A DNA stretch of 64,000 bases from JANNAV01 sp031384695 (lineage in GTDB: Bacteria; Pseudomonadota; Alphaproteobacteria; Rhodobacterales; Rhodobacteraceae), in assembly GCA_031384695.1 (NCBI GenBank), contig JANNAV010000073.1:12265-76264 (forward strand). The letters are read 5' to 3'. Every line of letters starts with the position of its first letter. Position 1 is the stretch's first letter. The notes beneath the pieces were generated by a model, which did not search any database, had not been told where the DNA came from, and saw only the letters and a list, made by a program, of their open reading frames with translations. This document shows, in pieces, positions 1 to 9,581 of this stretch. Both the position numbers and the translations under genes were made by a program.

Positions 1-940
1 CGGTGGCGATGATGGCATCGGGGGCGACGGCGCGCACCTGTTCGGGCAGGATTTCCGGCATCGGGTTGGCGAGGGCGAAGATAATCGGGCGGGGGGCCAT
101 TCTGGCGACCATTTCGGGGGTCAGCACGCCGGGGCCGGACAGGCCGAGGAAGAAATCGGCCCCCGCGATCACATCGTTTAACACGCGGGCCCCGGTGGAT
201 TGGGCGAAGGCGGCCTTTTGCGGGTTCATGTCTTGCGGGCGGCCCTCATAAACCACGCCGTGAATATCACAAAGCCAGACATTCTCGCGCTTCACCCCCA
301 GTTTCAGCAGCATGTTCAGACAAGCGATTCCCGCAGCCCCGCCGCCGGTGGACACCAGCTTGATCTCGCCAAACGCCTTGCCCGCGACATGCAGCGCATT
401 GGTGGCGGCGGCCCCCACCACGATGGCGGTGCCGTGCTGATCATCATGAAATACCGGGATGTTCATCCGCTCACGACATAATTGTTCAACGATGAAACAA
501 TCCGGGGCCTTGATGTCTTCGAGGTTGATGGCACCGAAGGTAGGCTCCAACGCGCAGACGATATCGGCCAGCTTGTGCGGATCGGCCTCGTTCAACTCGA
601 TATCAAAGCAATCGATGTTGGCGAATTTCTTGAAGAGAACTGCCTTGCCCTCCATCACCGGTTTGGAGGCCAAAGCGCCAATGTTTCCAAGCCCTAAGAC
701 GGCGGTGCCGTTGGTGACAACCGCCACCAGATTGCCGCGCGCGGTATAGCGCGAGGCGGTGGAGGGATCGGCCTTGATCTCCAGACAGGCTTCGGCCACG
801 CCCGGCGAATAGGCGAGGCTCAGATCGCGGCCATTGGCGAGCGGCTTGGTGGCGCGAATCTCCAGCTTGCCCGGTTTGGGAAATTCGTGGTAATCCAGCG
901 CCGCCTGCCGGGCATTATCCTGCCGTGCTTCGTCCGTCAT
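1..940 (-). CDS. maeB: NADP-dependent malic enzyme, 5' part only
   Basis: Oxidative decarboxylation of malate to pyruvate, linking the TCA cycle to gluconeogenesis and NADPH supply. The gene runs off the left edge, so about 313 N-terminal residues are seen. Visible motifs are [12 protein letters not shown] near residue 43, the Rossmann stretch [21 protein letters not shown] (metal and nucleotide site) and [12 protein letters not shown]. This is the usual N-terminal malic domain followed by the start of the NAD(P)-binding domain. Whether the phosphotransacetylase-like C-terminal extension typical of MaeB is present cannot be seen. The start at 940 has AGGGGG at good spacing; an in-frame ATG at 946 abuts that site and is less likely. 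It is divergent from the cupin gene, with a palindrome between them. Confidence 0.93.
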   Translation of the reverse strand, partial: MTDEARQDNARQAALDYHEFPKPGKLEIRATKPLANGRDLSLAYSPGVAEACLEIKADPSTASRYTARGNLVAVVTNGTAVLGLGNIGALASKPVMEGKAVLFKKFANIDCFDIELNEADPHKLADIVCALEPTFGAINLEDIKAPDCFIVEQLCRERMNIPVFHDDQHGTAIVVGAAATNALHVAGKAFGEIKLVSTGGGAAGIACLNMLLKLGVKRENVWLCDIHGVVYEGRPQDMNPQKAAFAQSTGARVLNDVIAGADFFLGLSGPGVLTPEMVARMAPRPIIFALANPMPEILPEQVRAVAPDAIIAT

Positions 941-957
941 GCCCATCCCCCTGCATT

Positions 958-975
958 TGGTTTAGTATTAAACCA
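958..975. promoter_or_regulatory. Palindrome in the maeB/cupin divergent promoter region
   Basis: TGGTTTA-GTAT-TAAACCA is a perfect 7-bp inverted repeat with a 4-nt spacer, 12-18 nt upstream of the malic enzyme start and about 100 nt upstream of the cupin gene. The size and symmetry suit a dimeric repressor of the GntR or TetR type. The regulator is not identifiable here. Confidence 0.45.
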
Positions 976-1078
976 TATCACAAAGCCTGCCAATGCGTGT
1001 TCTGGTACAGGTGTTGTTCGGTCTGCTTGCAAATCATTGGTCTGATGGGCACTGTGACCCAAAGCCGGAGAAATTGCC

Positions 1079-2164
1079 ATGACCGAGACCCGCGCCGAAA
1101 TCCGCCTGCCCACCACCGAGTTACGGCTTGATTTGCCGTTTTACACCAAGGTGTTGGGGATGCGGCTGGAGTCGATCTATCCCGCCGACAACCCGGAGGT
1201 GGCGGTGCTGTCGGGACACGGGTTGCGCATCCGCATTCAGAAAGGCGCGCCCGAGGCCCCCGGCACCTTGCGGATTCTGACCGATGATGCCGATGGCTTT
1301 GCGGCAGGCGCCCGCAGCCTGACCGCGCCCAACGGCACGCTGATCGAAATAGATGATCTGAACCCACCGCTGATCCTGCCGCAAACCGAGCATGCGTTTG
1401 TGGTGCGCCGGCTGGCTGATCAGGCGCCCTGGGTGATCGGGCGGGCGGGGATGCATTACCGCGATCTGGTGCCCTCAAGGCTGGGTGGTGCCGTGATCGC
1501 CAGCCACATCCGCATACCGGATGGCGGGCCGGTGCCGGATATGGTGCATTATCATAAGGTTGGCTTTCAGTTGATCTTTTGCATCAAGGGCTGGGTCGAT
1601 GTGGTTTATGAAGATCAGGGCGGCGCGATCCGGCTGCATGCGGGCGATTGCTTTATCCAGCCGCCCGAGATCCGCCACCGCGTGCTGCAGGCCAGCGACG
1701 GCATCGAGGTGATCGAGATTGGCGTGCCCGCCGATCATGTGACCGAGATCGACCACGAGATGACCCTGCCAACCGCCTTTTTCCGCCCCGACCGTGAATG
1801 GCAAAACCAGCGTTTTGTGCATGATGTGGGGGCGAAAGCCCCTTTCATGCCGTTCCGCATAGCGGGGTTCGAGGCGCGCGATACCACCATCAACACCCAT
1901 ACCAAGGGTGTGGCCTCGGTGATGGTGGCGCGCCCCACCGGCGCCGCCGCGCCCTGGACGCGGCACGCGGGCGATATTCTGTTCACCTTCGTAATGGCGG
2001 GCGGCATGACGCTGGAAGGCGAGGGCAAAGACCCCTTCCGCCTGTCGCCCGGCGATGCTTTCGTGATCCCGCCGGGCCTTGCCACCCGTTATGCCAACAC
2101 CACCGCCGATCTGGAACTGCTGGAGGTGTCCTTGCCGGGCGTGTTCAAAACCGACGTTCTTTGA
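1079..2164 (+). CDS. Double-cupin protein with VOC/glyoxalase-like N-terminus
   Basis: 361 aa. The N-terminal ~100 residues resemble a vicinal-oxygen-chelate fold (LDLPFYTKVLGMRL, then a GTLIEIDDL end), followed by two cupin barrels. The first cupin shows MVHYHKVGFQLIFCIKGW and HAGDCFIQPPEIRHRV, with the His/His/His metal-binding pattern. The second shows HAGDILFTFVMAGG and LSPGDAFVIPPG. Such proteins are usually dioxygenases, isomerases or sugar-binding proteins; the substrate cannot be read from sequence. The ATG follows GGAGAAA at 1066-1072. It is transcribed away from maeB, and the 69 nt before cdd could allow read-through. Confidence 0.75.
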   Translation: MTETRAEIRLPTTELRLDLPFYTKVLGMRLESIYPADNPEVAVLSGHGLRIRIQKGAPEAPGTLRILTDDADGFAAGARSLTAPNGTLIEIDDLNPPLILPQTEHAFVVRRLADQAPWVIGRAGMHYRDLVPSRLGGAVIASHIRIPDGGPVPDMVHYHKVGFQLIFCIKGWVDVVYEDQGGAIRLHAGDCFIQPPEIRHRVLQASDGIEVIEIGVPADHVTEIDHEMTLPTAFFRPDREWQNQRFVHDVGAKAPFMPFRIAGFEARDTTINTHTKGVASVMVARPTGAAAPWTRHAGDILFTFVMAGGMTLEGEGKDPFRLSPGDAFVIPPGLATRYANTTADLELLEVSLPGVFKTDVL

Positions 2165-2233
2165 GCGCACTTGCACATCCGGCGGCAAAGCCGCTAACTT
2201 CCGGACCAGATTGTCAAATTTCGTGAGGCTCCG

Positions 2234-2626
2234 ATGACGCTTTTGCATGCCGCAACCGACGTGCGCCTGCGCGCCTATGCCCCCTATTCGCGCTTCAAGG
2301 TGGGGGCCGCGATCCGCGCGGCTTCGGGCGCGGTTTATGCCGGGTGCAACGTGGAAAACGTGGCTTATCCCGAAGGCACCTGCGCCGAGGCGGGGGCGAT
2401 TGCCGCGATGGTCGCGGGCGGTGACACGGTGATTGCCGAGGTTTGCGTGATCGCCGACAGCCCCGAGCCGGTGCCGCCCTGCGGCGGCTGCAGGCAGAAG
2501 ATTTCCGAGTTTGCGGCGCAGGATGTGGTGGTAACGCTTTGCACCACCAGTGGAAAATCAAAATCCATGACAGTGGCCGAACTGCTTCCCGGCCTGTTCA
2601 CTGCCGCTCATATGGGCAGTATCTGA
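2234..2626 (+). CDS. cdd: Cytidine deaminase
   Basis: Deaminates cytidine and deoxycytidine to (deoxy)uridine. At 130 aa it is the short tetrameric type. The zinc site is complete: TCAEAGAI gives the Cys-Ala-Glu motif and PPCGGCRQ gives the two further Cys ligands. YAPYSRFKVGAA and GCNVENVAYPEG are the family's substrate-binding stretches. First gene of a nucleoside-salvage operon: its TGA (2624-2626) overlaps the ATG of deoA. Confidence 0.95.
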   Translation: MTLLHAATDVRLRAYAPYSRFKVGAAIRAASGAVYAGCNVENVAYPEGTCAEAGAIAAMVAGGDTVIAEVCVIADSPEPVPPCGGCRQKISEFAAQDVVVTLCTTSGKSKSMTVAELLPGLFTAAHMGSI

Positions 2627-3933
2627 TGGATGCGCGCAGCATCATCGCGCGCATCCGCGATGGCACACCACTTGCGCCTGAGGAGTTGCACTGGTTTGCG
2701 GCGGGTCTTGCCTCGGGGGCGGTCAGCGATGCGCAGGCGGGGGCGTTTGCGATGGCGGTGCTGCTGAAGGGGCTTGGCGAGGGCGGCACCGTGGCCTTGA
2801 CGCGGGCGATGCGGGATTCGGGGCAGGTGCTGGAGTGGGATATGCCGGGGCCGGTGCTGGACAAGCATTCGACCGGCGGGGTGGGCGATTGTGTGTCGTT
2901 GCTGCTGGCCCCGGCGCTGGCGGCCTGCGGCGCTTATGTGCCGATGATTTCGGGGCGGGGGCTGGCGCATACCGGTGGCACGCTGGACAAGCTGGAGGCC
3001 ATTCCGGGCTTTCGCACCGCGATGACGGCCGAGCAGTTGCGCCGCCAGATGAAGGAGGTGCGCTGTGCCATCGTGGCGGCCAACGCCGATATTGCGCCCG
3101 CCGACAAGCGGCTTTACGCGGTGCGCGATGTGACGGGCACGGTAGAAAGCATTGATCTGATCACCGCGTCGATCCTTTCCAAAAAACTGGCGGCGGGGTT
3201 GGAAGCCCTTGTACTGGATGTGAAATGCGGCTCTGGCGCGTTCATGAAAACGCTGGAGGAGGCCACGGTTCTGGCCAAGGTTCTGGTGGCCACGGCGCAA
3301 GGCGCGGGCTGCATGACCAGTGCGCTGATCACCGATATGAGCCAGCCTTTGGCCACGGCGGTGGGCAATGCTTTGGAGGTGACGGAGGTGATGGAGACGC
3401 TGACCGGCACTTCGGTGAATGCGGCGCTTTGGGATATCACCATGGCGTTGGGGGGCGAGGCTTTGGCGCTGGGCGGGTTGGCCGCAGACCCTGCCGACGG
3501 GGCCGGGCGGATTGCCGAGGCGCTGGAATCGGGGGCGGCGGCGGATTGGTTTGGCCGGATGATTGCGGCGCAAGGCGGGCCCGCCGATTTTGTCGACCGC
3601 TGGCCCGATCGTTTGCCTGCGGCGACAGTGATCCGCGAGGTGCCGAACCTTGCTACGGGCTATGTGGCGCGCATCGACGGGCAGGTTTTGGGGCAGGCGG
3701 TGGTGCATCTGGGGGGCGGGCGCTTGCGCGAGGGCGACCGGGTGAACCCGTCGGTGGGGCTTTCCGATCTTGCGGGGATCGGCGAGGATATTGGTGCGGG
3801 TGATACCTTGGCCATGGTGCATGCGCCGTCCGAGGCCTTGGCGGAAGTGGCGATCCGGGCGGTGCAGGCGGCCTATACCATGGGCGAAGCGGCCCCTGCC
3901 GACCCGGTTCTGATCCTGAAACGGATCGCGTAA
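2626..3933 (+). CDS. deoA: Thymidine phosphorylase
   Basis: Phosphorolysis of thymidine (and deoxyuridine) to the base and 2-deoxyribose-1-phosphate. 435 aa, normal for the family. The hallmark DKHSTGGVGD phosphate-binding loop is near residue 82, followed by SGRGLAHTGGTLDKLE, and a C-terminal PYNP-type domain is present. The reading frame is open further upstream, but the start overlapping the cdd stop (TGATG at 2624-2628) gives the family's N-terminus (MDARSIIARIRDG). Its TAA overlaps the deoB ATG, so translation is probably coupled. Confidence 0.96.
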   Translation: MDARSIIARIRDGTPLAPEELHWFAAGLASGAVSDAQAGAFAMAVLLKGLGEGGTVALTRAMRDSGQVLEWDMPGPVLDKHSTGGVGDCVSLLLAPALAACGAYVPMISGRGLAHTGGTLDKLEAIPGFRTAMTAEQLRRQMKEVRCAIVAANADIAPADKRLYAVRDVTGTVESIDLITASILSKKLAAGLEALVLDVKCGSGAFMKTLEEATVLAKVLVATAQGAGCMTSALITDMSQPLATAVGNALEVTEVMETLTGTSVNAALWDITMALGGEALALGGLAADPADGAGRIAEALESGAAADWFGRMIAAQGGPADFVDRWPDRLPAATVIREVPNLATGYVARIDGQVLGQAVVHLGGGRLREGDRVNPSVGLSDLAGIGEDIGAGDTLAMVHAPSEALAEVAIRAVQAAYTMGEAAPADPVLILKRIA

Positions 3934-5147
3934 TGGCGCGGGCGTTTTTGGTGGTGATGGATTCGGTGGGCTGTGGCGGCGCGCCGGATGCGGCGGATTT
4001 TGGTGACGCGGAGTTTGGCGATGCCGGGGCGAATACGCTGGCGCATATCGCGCAGGAATGTGCTTTGGGGCGGGCGGATCGGGGGCGCTCGGGGCCTTTG
4101 CATGTGCCGGTGCTGGACGGTTTGGGGCTGGGGGCGGCGGTGCGGCTGGCCTCGGGCGATGCCACGCCGGGGCTTGTGGCGAAGCCTTCGGGGCGGTGGG
4201 GGGCTTTGACGGAAGTGTCGCGCGGCAAGGACACGCCTTCGGGGCATTGGGAATTGGCGGGGGTGCCGGTGCCGTGGGAGTGGAGTTATTTCCCCAAGGT
4301 TGGCCCGGCCTTTGCGCCTGACCTCGTGGCGGAGGTGTGCCGGTTGGCGGGGGTGGCGGGGATTTTGGGCAATTGCCATGCCTCGGGAATTCCGATTGTG
4401 GCCAGCCTTGGGGCCGAGCATCTGCGGACGGGGTGGCCGATCTGCTATACCTCGGCGGATTCGGTGTTTCAGATTGCCGCACATGAGGGCGCGTTCGGGT
4501 TGGAGCGGTTGTTGCGGCTTTGCGAAGCGCTGGCGCCGATGTTGCACGCGATGAAGGTGGGGCGGGTGATCGCACGGCCGTTCATCGGGGTTGAGGGCAG
4601 TTTTCTGCGCACCGCCAACCGGCATGATTACGCGATGGCGACGCCTGCACCCACCTTGCTGGATTGGGTGCAGGGGGCGGGGCGGATGACGCATGCGGTG
4701 GGCAAGATCGGCGACATATTCTCGATGCGGGGGGTGGGGGCGCTGCACAAGGGGAAATCCGATGTTGATCTTTTCGAACATTTATTGCGGTTAGCGGTGG
4801 AAGCTAAACCCGGTTCCTTGATTTTTGCGAACTTTGTCGAGTTCGACAGCCTTTATGGCCATACCCGCGATGTGGCGGGCTATGCCCGGGCGCTGGAATG
4901 GTTCGATGCCCGCGTCGGGGTGTTTCTGGCGCAGATGCAGCCGGGAGACCTCGCGATTTTCACCGCTGATCATGGCAATGATCCGACATGGCGGGGCACC
5001 GATCACACGCGCGAGCGGGTGCCGGTGCTGTGCGCGGGGGTGGGCGCGGGTGAGATCGGCTTGCGGGGGTTTGTGGATGTGGCGGCCTCGGTTGCGGCGC
5101 ATCTGGGGGTGGCGGCGCAGGGCGCAGGGCGGAGTTTCTTGACATGA
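3933..5147 (+). CDS. deoB: Phosphopentomutase
   Basis: Interconverts (deoxy)ribose-1-phosphate and (deoxy)ribose-5-phosphate, taking the sugar product of DeoA onward. 404 aa, alkaline-phosphatase-like metalloenzyme. The N-terminal metal/nucleophile region is FLVVMDSVGCGGAPDA (Asp near residue 10) with DAGANTLAHIA after it. GKDTPSGHWELAG and FTADHGNDPTWRGTDHTRE carry conserved metal ligands. The ATG overlaps the deoA TAA and the 3' end overlaps the add start by 4 nt. No deoC (deoxyribose-phosphate aldolase) is in the operon. Confidence 0.96.
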   Translation: MARAFLVVMDSVGCGGAPDAADFGDAEFGDAGANTLAHIAQECALGRADRGRSGPLHVPVLDGLGLGAAVRLASGDATPGLVAKPSGRWGALTEVSRGKDTPSGHWELAGVPVPWEWSYFPKVGPAFAPDLVAEVCRLAGVAGILGNCHASGIPIVASLGAEHLRTGWPICYTSADSVFQIAAHEGAFGLERLLRLCEALAPMLHAMKVGRVIARPFIGVEGSFLRTANRHDYAMATPAPTLLDWVQGAGRMTHAVGKIGDIFSMRGVGALHKGKSDVDLFEHLLRLAVEAKPGSLIFANFVEFDSLYGHTRDVAGYARALEWFDARVGVFLAQMQPGDLAIFTADHGNDPTWRGTDHTRERVPVLCAGVGAGEIGLRGFVDVAASVAAHLGVAAQGAGRSFLT

Positions 5148-6133
5148 CCAAGGGTTTGCCGAAGGTGGAGTTGCATCTGCATCTGGAGGGGGCGGCACCG
5201 CCTGCCTTTATCCGGGGGCTGGCGCGCGAGAAGAACATGGATATCGCGGGCATCTTTGATGAGAAAGGCGGTTATAAATTCAAGGACTTCTGGGATTTTC
5301 TGAAAGTGTATGAAGCGGCGACCGGGACGTTGAAATCGGCAGAAGATTACCACCGGCTGACGCTTGCGGTGCTGGAAGAAAGTGCCGCAAGTGGCGTGGT
5401 TTACTGCGAAACTTTCGTCAGCCCCGATTTTTGCGGCGGGCGCGATGTAGGGGCTTGGCGCGAATACCTGCACGCCATGCGCGAAGCGGCTGATATTGCC
5501 GAGAAAAGCCATGGCATCGTGCTGCGGGGCATCGTGACTGCGATCCGGCATTTCGGGCCGGACAAGGCGCGCGAGACGGCGCGTTGTGCGGCGGAAACTG
5601 CGGGCGACTGGATCGTGGGGTTTGGCCTTGCCGGGGATGAAAAGATCGGCGCGCCAAAGGATTTCCGCTATGGTTTCGATATGGCCCGCGAGGCGGGGTT
5701 GCGGCTGACGGCGCATGCGGGCGAGTGGGGCGGGCCGGATTCGGTGCGCGATGCGCTGCGCGATCTGGCGGTGGAGCGGATCGGCCACGGGGTGCGGGCG
5801 ATCGAGGATCTGGCTTTGGTGGATGAGTTGGCCGAGCGCGGCATCGTGCTGGAGGTCTGCCCCGGATCGAACGTGGCGCTGGGGCTTTATCCGTCGTACC
5901 GCAAGCATCCGGCTGGCGAGTTGCTGCATCGCGGCGTGAAGGTGACCATCTCTACCGACGATCCGCCGTTCTTTCACACCACCATGGCGCGGGAATATCA
6001 GATGCTGGCTGAGGCGTTCGAATGGGACGCGGGGGTTTTCGCGCAGATTGCCCGCACCTCGCTTGACGCGGCGTTTTGTGACGCGGATACCAAGACGCGG
6101 ATCGGGAACATTCTGGAGTTGGGCCATGCTTGA
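5144..6133 (+). CDS. add: Adenosine deaminase
   Basis: Deaminates adenosine and deoxyadenosine to (deoxy)inosine. 329 aa, TIM-barrel amidohydrolase. Zinc ligands are seen in [11 protein letters not shown] (HxH near residue 12), [19 protein letters not shown] and STDDPPFF, the standard ADA set. Overlaps deoB by 4 nt and upp by 8 nt, so it sits inside the coupled salvage operon. Some members of this family deaminate adenine rather than adenosine, and sequence reading alone does not exclude that. Confidence 0.92.
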   Translation: MTKGLPKVELHLHLEGAAPPAFIRGLAREKNMDIAGIFDEKGGYKFKDFWDFLKVYEAATGTLKSAEDYHRLTLAVLEESAASGVVYCETFVSPDFCGGRDVGAWREYLHAMREAADIAEKSHGIVLRGIVTAIRHFGPDKARETARCAAETAGDWIVGFGLAGDEKIGAPKDFRYGFDMAREAGLRLTAHAGEWGGPDSVRDALRDLAVERIGHGVRAIEDLALVDELAERGIVLEVCPGSNVALGLYPSYRKHPAGELLHRGVKVTISTDDPPFFHTTMAREYQMLAEAFEWDAGVFAQIARTSLDAAFCDADTKTRIGNILELGHA

Positions 6134-6758
6134 ACATCTGACCGTCGTTGCGCACCCTTTGGTGCAGCACAAGCTGACGCTGATGCGGGAAAAGGACAGA
6201 TCGACTGCCAGTTTCCGCAAGCTGTTGCGCGAGATCAGCCTGCTGCTGGCCTATGAGGTGACGCGCGAATTGCCGATGACGACCAAGCGGATCGAGACGC
6301 CGCTGGAACCGATGGACGCGCCGACGATTGACGGCAAGAAGCTGGCGCTGATCTCGATCCTGCGGGCGGGCAACGGGCTGTTGGACGGGATTCTGGAGCT
6401 GATCCCGGCGGCGCGGGTGGGGTTTGTCGGGCTTTACCGCGATCCGGAAACGCTGCAACCGGTGCAGTATTACTGCAAATTGCCGGATCATCTGGACGAG
6501 CGGATTTCGATTGTGGTTGATCCGATGCTGGCGACGGGCAATTCCTCGGTGGCAGCGGTGACGCTTTTGAAACAATCGGGGGCGAAGCAGATCCGGTTTT
6601 TGTGCCTGTTGGCGGCCCCTGAGGGTATTGCTCGCATGAAAGAGGCGCATCCTGACGTGCCGATTGTCACAGCGGCGGTAGACAGCCACCTGAATGACCA
6701 TGGATATATTGTACCGGGGCTAGGGGATGCGGGCGACCGCATGTTCGGTACTAAATAG
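6126..6758 (+). CDS. upp: Uracil phosphoribosyltransferase
   Basis: Converts uracil and PRPP to UMP, the last salvage step in the operon. 210 aa, normal length. The PRPP-binding loop is [15 protein letters not shown] near residue 130; [12 protein letters not shown] and [18 protein letters not shown] (the uracil-binding C-terminus) are conserved. The chosen ATG lies inside the end of add and gives the typical start [17 protein letters not shown]. Confidence 0.97.
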   Translation: MLEHLTVVAHPLVQHKLTLMREKDRSTASFRKLLREISLLLAYEVTRELPMTTKRIETPLEPMDAPTIDGKKLALISILRAGNGLLDGILELIPAARVGFVGLYRDPETLQPVQYYCKLPDHLDERISIVVDPMLATGNSSVAAVTLLKQSGAKQIRFLCLLAAPEGIARMKEAHPDVPIVTAAVDSHLNDHGYIVPGLGDAGDRMFGTK

Positions 6759-6833
6759 AGGCATTGGGCCTTTACTCGGAAACAATAAGACTTCATGATT
6801 GCCGCGTCGGGCCACTTCTGGGCTTGGGGGGTG

Positions 6834-8063
6834 ATGATGATTTTCAAAGTTCTGTCCGTTGCGGTGCTGGCGGCGTTGAGCCTGCCGATGGCGGGTGAGG
6901 CGCGGACGGTGGCGCAGGTGGGTGCGCCCGCAGAACTGCCGCCAGCCAGCTTCAAGGGCCAGCAATATGTGGACAGCCGGGGCTGTGTTTTCCTGCGGGC
7001 GGGGTTTGACGGGCGGGTGAACTGGGTGCCGAGGGTTGGCCGCGACCGCAAGGCGATCTGCACCGCGCAGCCGACCTTCGGGCCGCGCCCGGCGATCGAG
7101 GTGGCGGCGGATGAGGCGCCCGAGGTGGTGGCGCCTCAGGTGGTTGCGCCCCGGGTGGTGGCGCCAGTCGCGAGAACGCCTGTGGTCAGAACGCAGGTCG
7201 GGGCACCGTTGGCGACGATTGCCAGCCTGCCTGCGGCGCGGGTTGTGGCCCCGAGGGTTGTGGCGCCGAGGGTGGCGGCGGCACCGGCGCCGGTTGCGCC
7301 TGTCGGCGTTGTGGCCCCGGGCAGCCGGTACGAGGTGGTGCCGTCGGCGGGGGGCAGCGGTCGGCAGATCGGGTGTTACACCTCCGCCCCGGTGGCCGAG
7401 CGGGTGCGGCTGCGCACCGGCGGTTCTGTGGTGGTTTGCACGCGCGGCGATGGCACCCTGACCGGCTGGCGGCCGCCGATCTATCCGGCAGGTGCCGGGG
7501 TTGGGGCGGCGTTGAGCGATCAGGTGGTGGCGCGGGGTACGTCGTCAGGGGCCACTGTGGCGGCGGGCGGATATGCGCAGGCCGAAGTGGTTATTTCAAA
7601 GCCGCCAAAGGGTTACAAGCTGGCCTGGACCGATGACCGGCTGAACCCGCAGCGTGGGCAGGGAACGGCCGAGGGCTGGGCGGCGCAGGATCAGGTCTGG
7701 ACCCGCGATGTGCCGGCGGTTCTGGTGGCCGATCAGCGGAAAGTGAAAAAGCGGAAGGCTGCGAAGGCCGGCGGGGTGACGGTTTCGACCAAATCGGTGG
7801 CGACTGCGCCGGTTGTGGCGCGCAGCAAGGCGGTTGCGGGCGGGGTGCTGGTGCAGGTTGGCACCTTCGGGGTGGCCGCGAATGCCGCCGGTGCCGGGGC
7901 GCGGTTGCAGGCTTTGGGCCTGCCGGTGGCGAAGGCGCGGATCAGCCGGGAAGGGCGCGATTTGCAGATCGTCTATGCCGGGCCGTTCGGATCGGTGGCC
8001 GAGGCGCAGCGGGCGGTGGCGGCGGCGCGCGGTGCGGGTTTTGCGGATGCATTCATCAGATAA
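6834..8063 (+). CDS. Secreted SPOR-domain protein
   Basis: About 409 aa. After MMIF there is a clear signal peptide (KVLSVAVLAALSLPMAGEA). A short Cys-containing segment (DSRGCVFLRAGFDG) follows, then a low-complexity Pro/Val/Ala region with repeated VVAPRVVAP units. The C-terminal ~75 residues form a SPOR domain (VLVQVGTFGVAANAAGAGAR, ending IVYAGPFGS). SPOR domains bind denuded septal peptidoglycan, so a role at the division site or cell wall is likely. Starts at 6795 (ATG) or 6831 (GTG) are possible; 6834 was chosen because it begins the signal peptide. A strong terminator follows the stop. Confidence 0.85.
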   Translation: MMIFKVLSVAVLAALSLPMAGEARTVAQVGAPAELPPASFKGQQYVDSRGCVFLRAGFDGRVNWVPRVGRDRKAICTAQPTFGPRPAIEVAADEAPEVVAPQVVAPRVVAPVARTPVVRTQVGAPLATIASLPAARVVAPRVVAPRVAAAPAPVAPVGVVAPGSRYEVVPSAGGSGRQIGCYTSAPVAERVRLRTGGSVVVCTRGDGTLTGWRPPIYPAGAGVGAALSDQVVARGTSSGATVAAGGYAQAEVVISKPPKGYKLAWTDDRLNPQRGQGTAEGWAAQDQVWTRDVPAVLVADQRKVKKRKAAKAGGVTVSTKSVATAPVVARSKAVAGGVLVQVGTFGVAANAAGAGARLQALGLPVAKARISREGRDLQIVYAGPFGSVAEAQRAVAAARGAGFADAFIR

Positions 8064-8089
8064 AGCAAGAAACGAGCAGTCACCCTTGG

Positions 8090-8120
8090 CCCCCCGGCGC
8101 AATCCGGGGGGTTTTTCTTT
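8090..8120 (+). terminator. Rho-independent terminator after the SPOR gene
   Basis: CCCCCCGG-CGCAAT-CCGGGGGG forms an 8-bp perfect stem (8090-8111) followed by TTTTTCTTT. Confidence 0.9.
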
Positions 8121-8199
8121 GGCTTGCGGGGGGGGATTGCCGGAACCGAAGCATTGCTGGCTGGTGGCTTTTGCGGGTTTTACACCCCCTGCATCCGCC

Positions 8200-8296
8200 G
8201 ACAGAAGCGGGGGAACAGCGCCCCCGCACCCGCCATCAAAAGTGGGGGTTTCACACCCCCGCACCCCTGTGGAGTATTTGAACACATGACAAGCGG
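8200..8296. repeat. Hairpin-rich intergenic repeat, diverged GGGGATATTT-type copy
   Basis: Two G/C hairpins (GCGGGGG..CCCCCGC and GTGGGGG..CACCCCC) are followed by CCCTGTGGAGTATTTGAA at 8265-8282. The last part resembles the CCCGGTGGATATTTG element found at about 16378, 26187 and 38984. The 242 nt between the terminator and the next stop (8121-8362) hold nothing else recognisable. Confidence 0.5.
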
Positions 8297-8362
8297 GGCG
8301 CAATTTTTAGGCGAATTGTCAGGGATTGGGGGCGGCGCGGTTCCGTCGGGTCGGATCCCGGT

Positions 8363-9403
8363 CTAGCCGCAGATCGCTTGCAGGTTCAGCCAGTCGCCAT
8401 CGCTGAGGATCGGGCGCGGAGAGCCGCCGAGGAAGGGGTCGGCCTCGATCAGGGGAAGGGTGGTTTTGCCTGTGGGATCAACGGCAAAGGCATAGGGCGA
8501 GGTGCTGAGATCGGCGGCGGTGAAGCTGGCCAGCAGATCGGCGTCGGGGATGGCGGGGGTGGGCGGGTTGGGTGGGGCGGTTGTGGTCTGGCGCAGCAGC
8601 ACCTCGGCATAGCCTGCCACCGAGGCGGGCTGCATCGCGCCGGTGGTCAGCAGGCGGATGGTGGCGCCGAGGCCCGCGTGGTGCAGCAGGCCGATCACCG
8701 GATCGGCGGCGCGGGCGCGCAAGGTTTCGGCCAGCACATAGCCCGCCACCGCCTCGGGGCCGTCGATCAGTTCCAGCAGACTGGCGGGCAGCACCACCAC
8801 GCCGCCGGGCAGATGCAGCGGTGCCACAAGGCCTTCGCGCACCACCACCACGAAGGGCGGCAGGTCGGGGTTCACCCGCAGCCCCAGCGTGAGGGCGGCA
8901 GCGACACCGGGTTTGCTGTCGCAGGCCGAGCCGGTGAGGCGGTAAAGATCGGCCAGCACCAGATCGCCCAATGCGGCGCGGGTGGCATAGGGCAGCACCG
9001 AGCCGGTATAGCGGGTCAGCCGCTCGGGCAGCCAGAACAGTGCCAGCACCACCAGCGCCGCCGTGCTGCCCCCCAGCATCACCCCGCGCAACCGGCCCGA
9101 GCGCGGGCGGCGGCGCAGCATTTCGCGGCGCACCGTCTCCAGTGCTGCGATCATCTCGGGGTCTTGCAGTTCCAGGGTTTCCGCAGCGTCGTCTCCGGGA
9201 GTGAACAGGGCAGGGGTCTTGCCGGGGTTGAGGCGGAGCAGCGCGGGCAGCGACCACGCCGACAGCGGCATTTCGGTTTTCGGATCCGACAGCACCACGG
9301 TGGCATCGCGCAGGCCCACCACCACTTCGCGCAGTTGCGCATCGGGGGCCGCGCGCCACAGGCCGGTGGTTTCAAGCCGGTCGTATTTGCGCAGGGCGGT
9401 CAT
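8363..9403 (-). CDS. Membrane-anchored degenerate M48-like protein
   Basis: 346 aa. A cytoplasmic N-terminal segment of ~125 residues (MTALRKYDRLETTGLWR) precedes one Arg-flanked membrane helix (VMLGGSTAALVVLALFWL), then a ~200-residue domain. HLPGGVVVLPASLLELI is the stretch that in M48/Oma1-type peptidases precedes the HExxH helix, but the expected motif reads YVLAETLRA: both His are gone, so it is probably not an active protease. The start at 9403 was chosen because residues encoded upstream are Pro-rich and unlike a protein. Function unknown. Confidence 0.6.
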   Translation of the reverse strand: MTALRKYDRLETTGLWRAAPDAQLREVVVGLRDATVVLSDPKTEMPLSAWSLPALLRLNPGKTPALFTPGDDAAETLELQDPEMIAALETVRREMLRRRPRSGRLRGVMLGGSTAALVVLALFWLPERLTRYTGSVLPYATRAALGDLVLADLYRLTGSACDSKPGVAAALTLGLRVNPDLPPFVVVVREGLVAPLHLPGGVVVLPASLLELIDGPEAVAGYVLAETLRARAADPVIGLLHHAGLGATIRLLTTGAMQPASVAGYAEVLLRQTTTAPPNPPTPAIPDADLLASFTAADLSTSPYAFAVDPTGKTTLPLIEADPFLGGSPRPILSDGDWLNLQAICG

Positions 9404-9581
9404 TGCGGGGGGTTCCGGGGCTTCATGCGGGCAGGTTAGCCCAGCGGCTGGCGCGCTACAATCAGGTGGCGCGGTGTTTCGCACCGGTGGCGGCGGGTGG
9501 CGGTGAAAAACCGGGCAGAATGTCGCATTCGGGCGCGCAAGGTTTGGGCAGAGCGGGCCTGCTGGCGGCGCAAGGGTGAGG

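Noticed and set aside
2608..4575. 655-aa open frame antisense to deoA/deoB
   Set aside because: Pro/Arg/His-rich low-complexity translation, exactly opposite two well-recognised genes; an effect of high G+C.
7130..7290. Repeated VVAPRVVAP coding units as a possible CRISPR or VNTR
   Set aside because: Irregular, in-frame linker repeats of a SPOR protein, without spacer structure.
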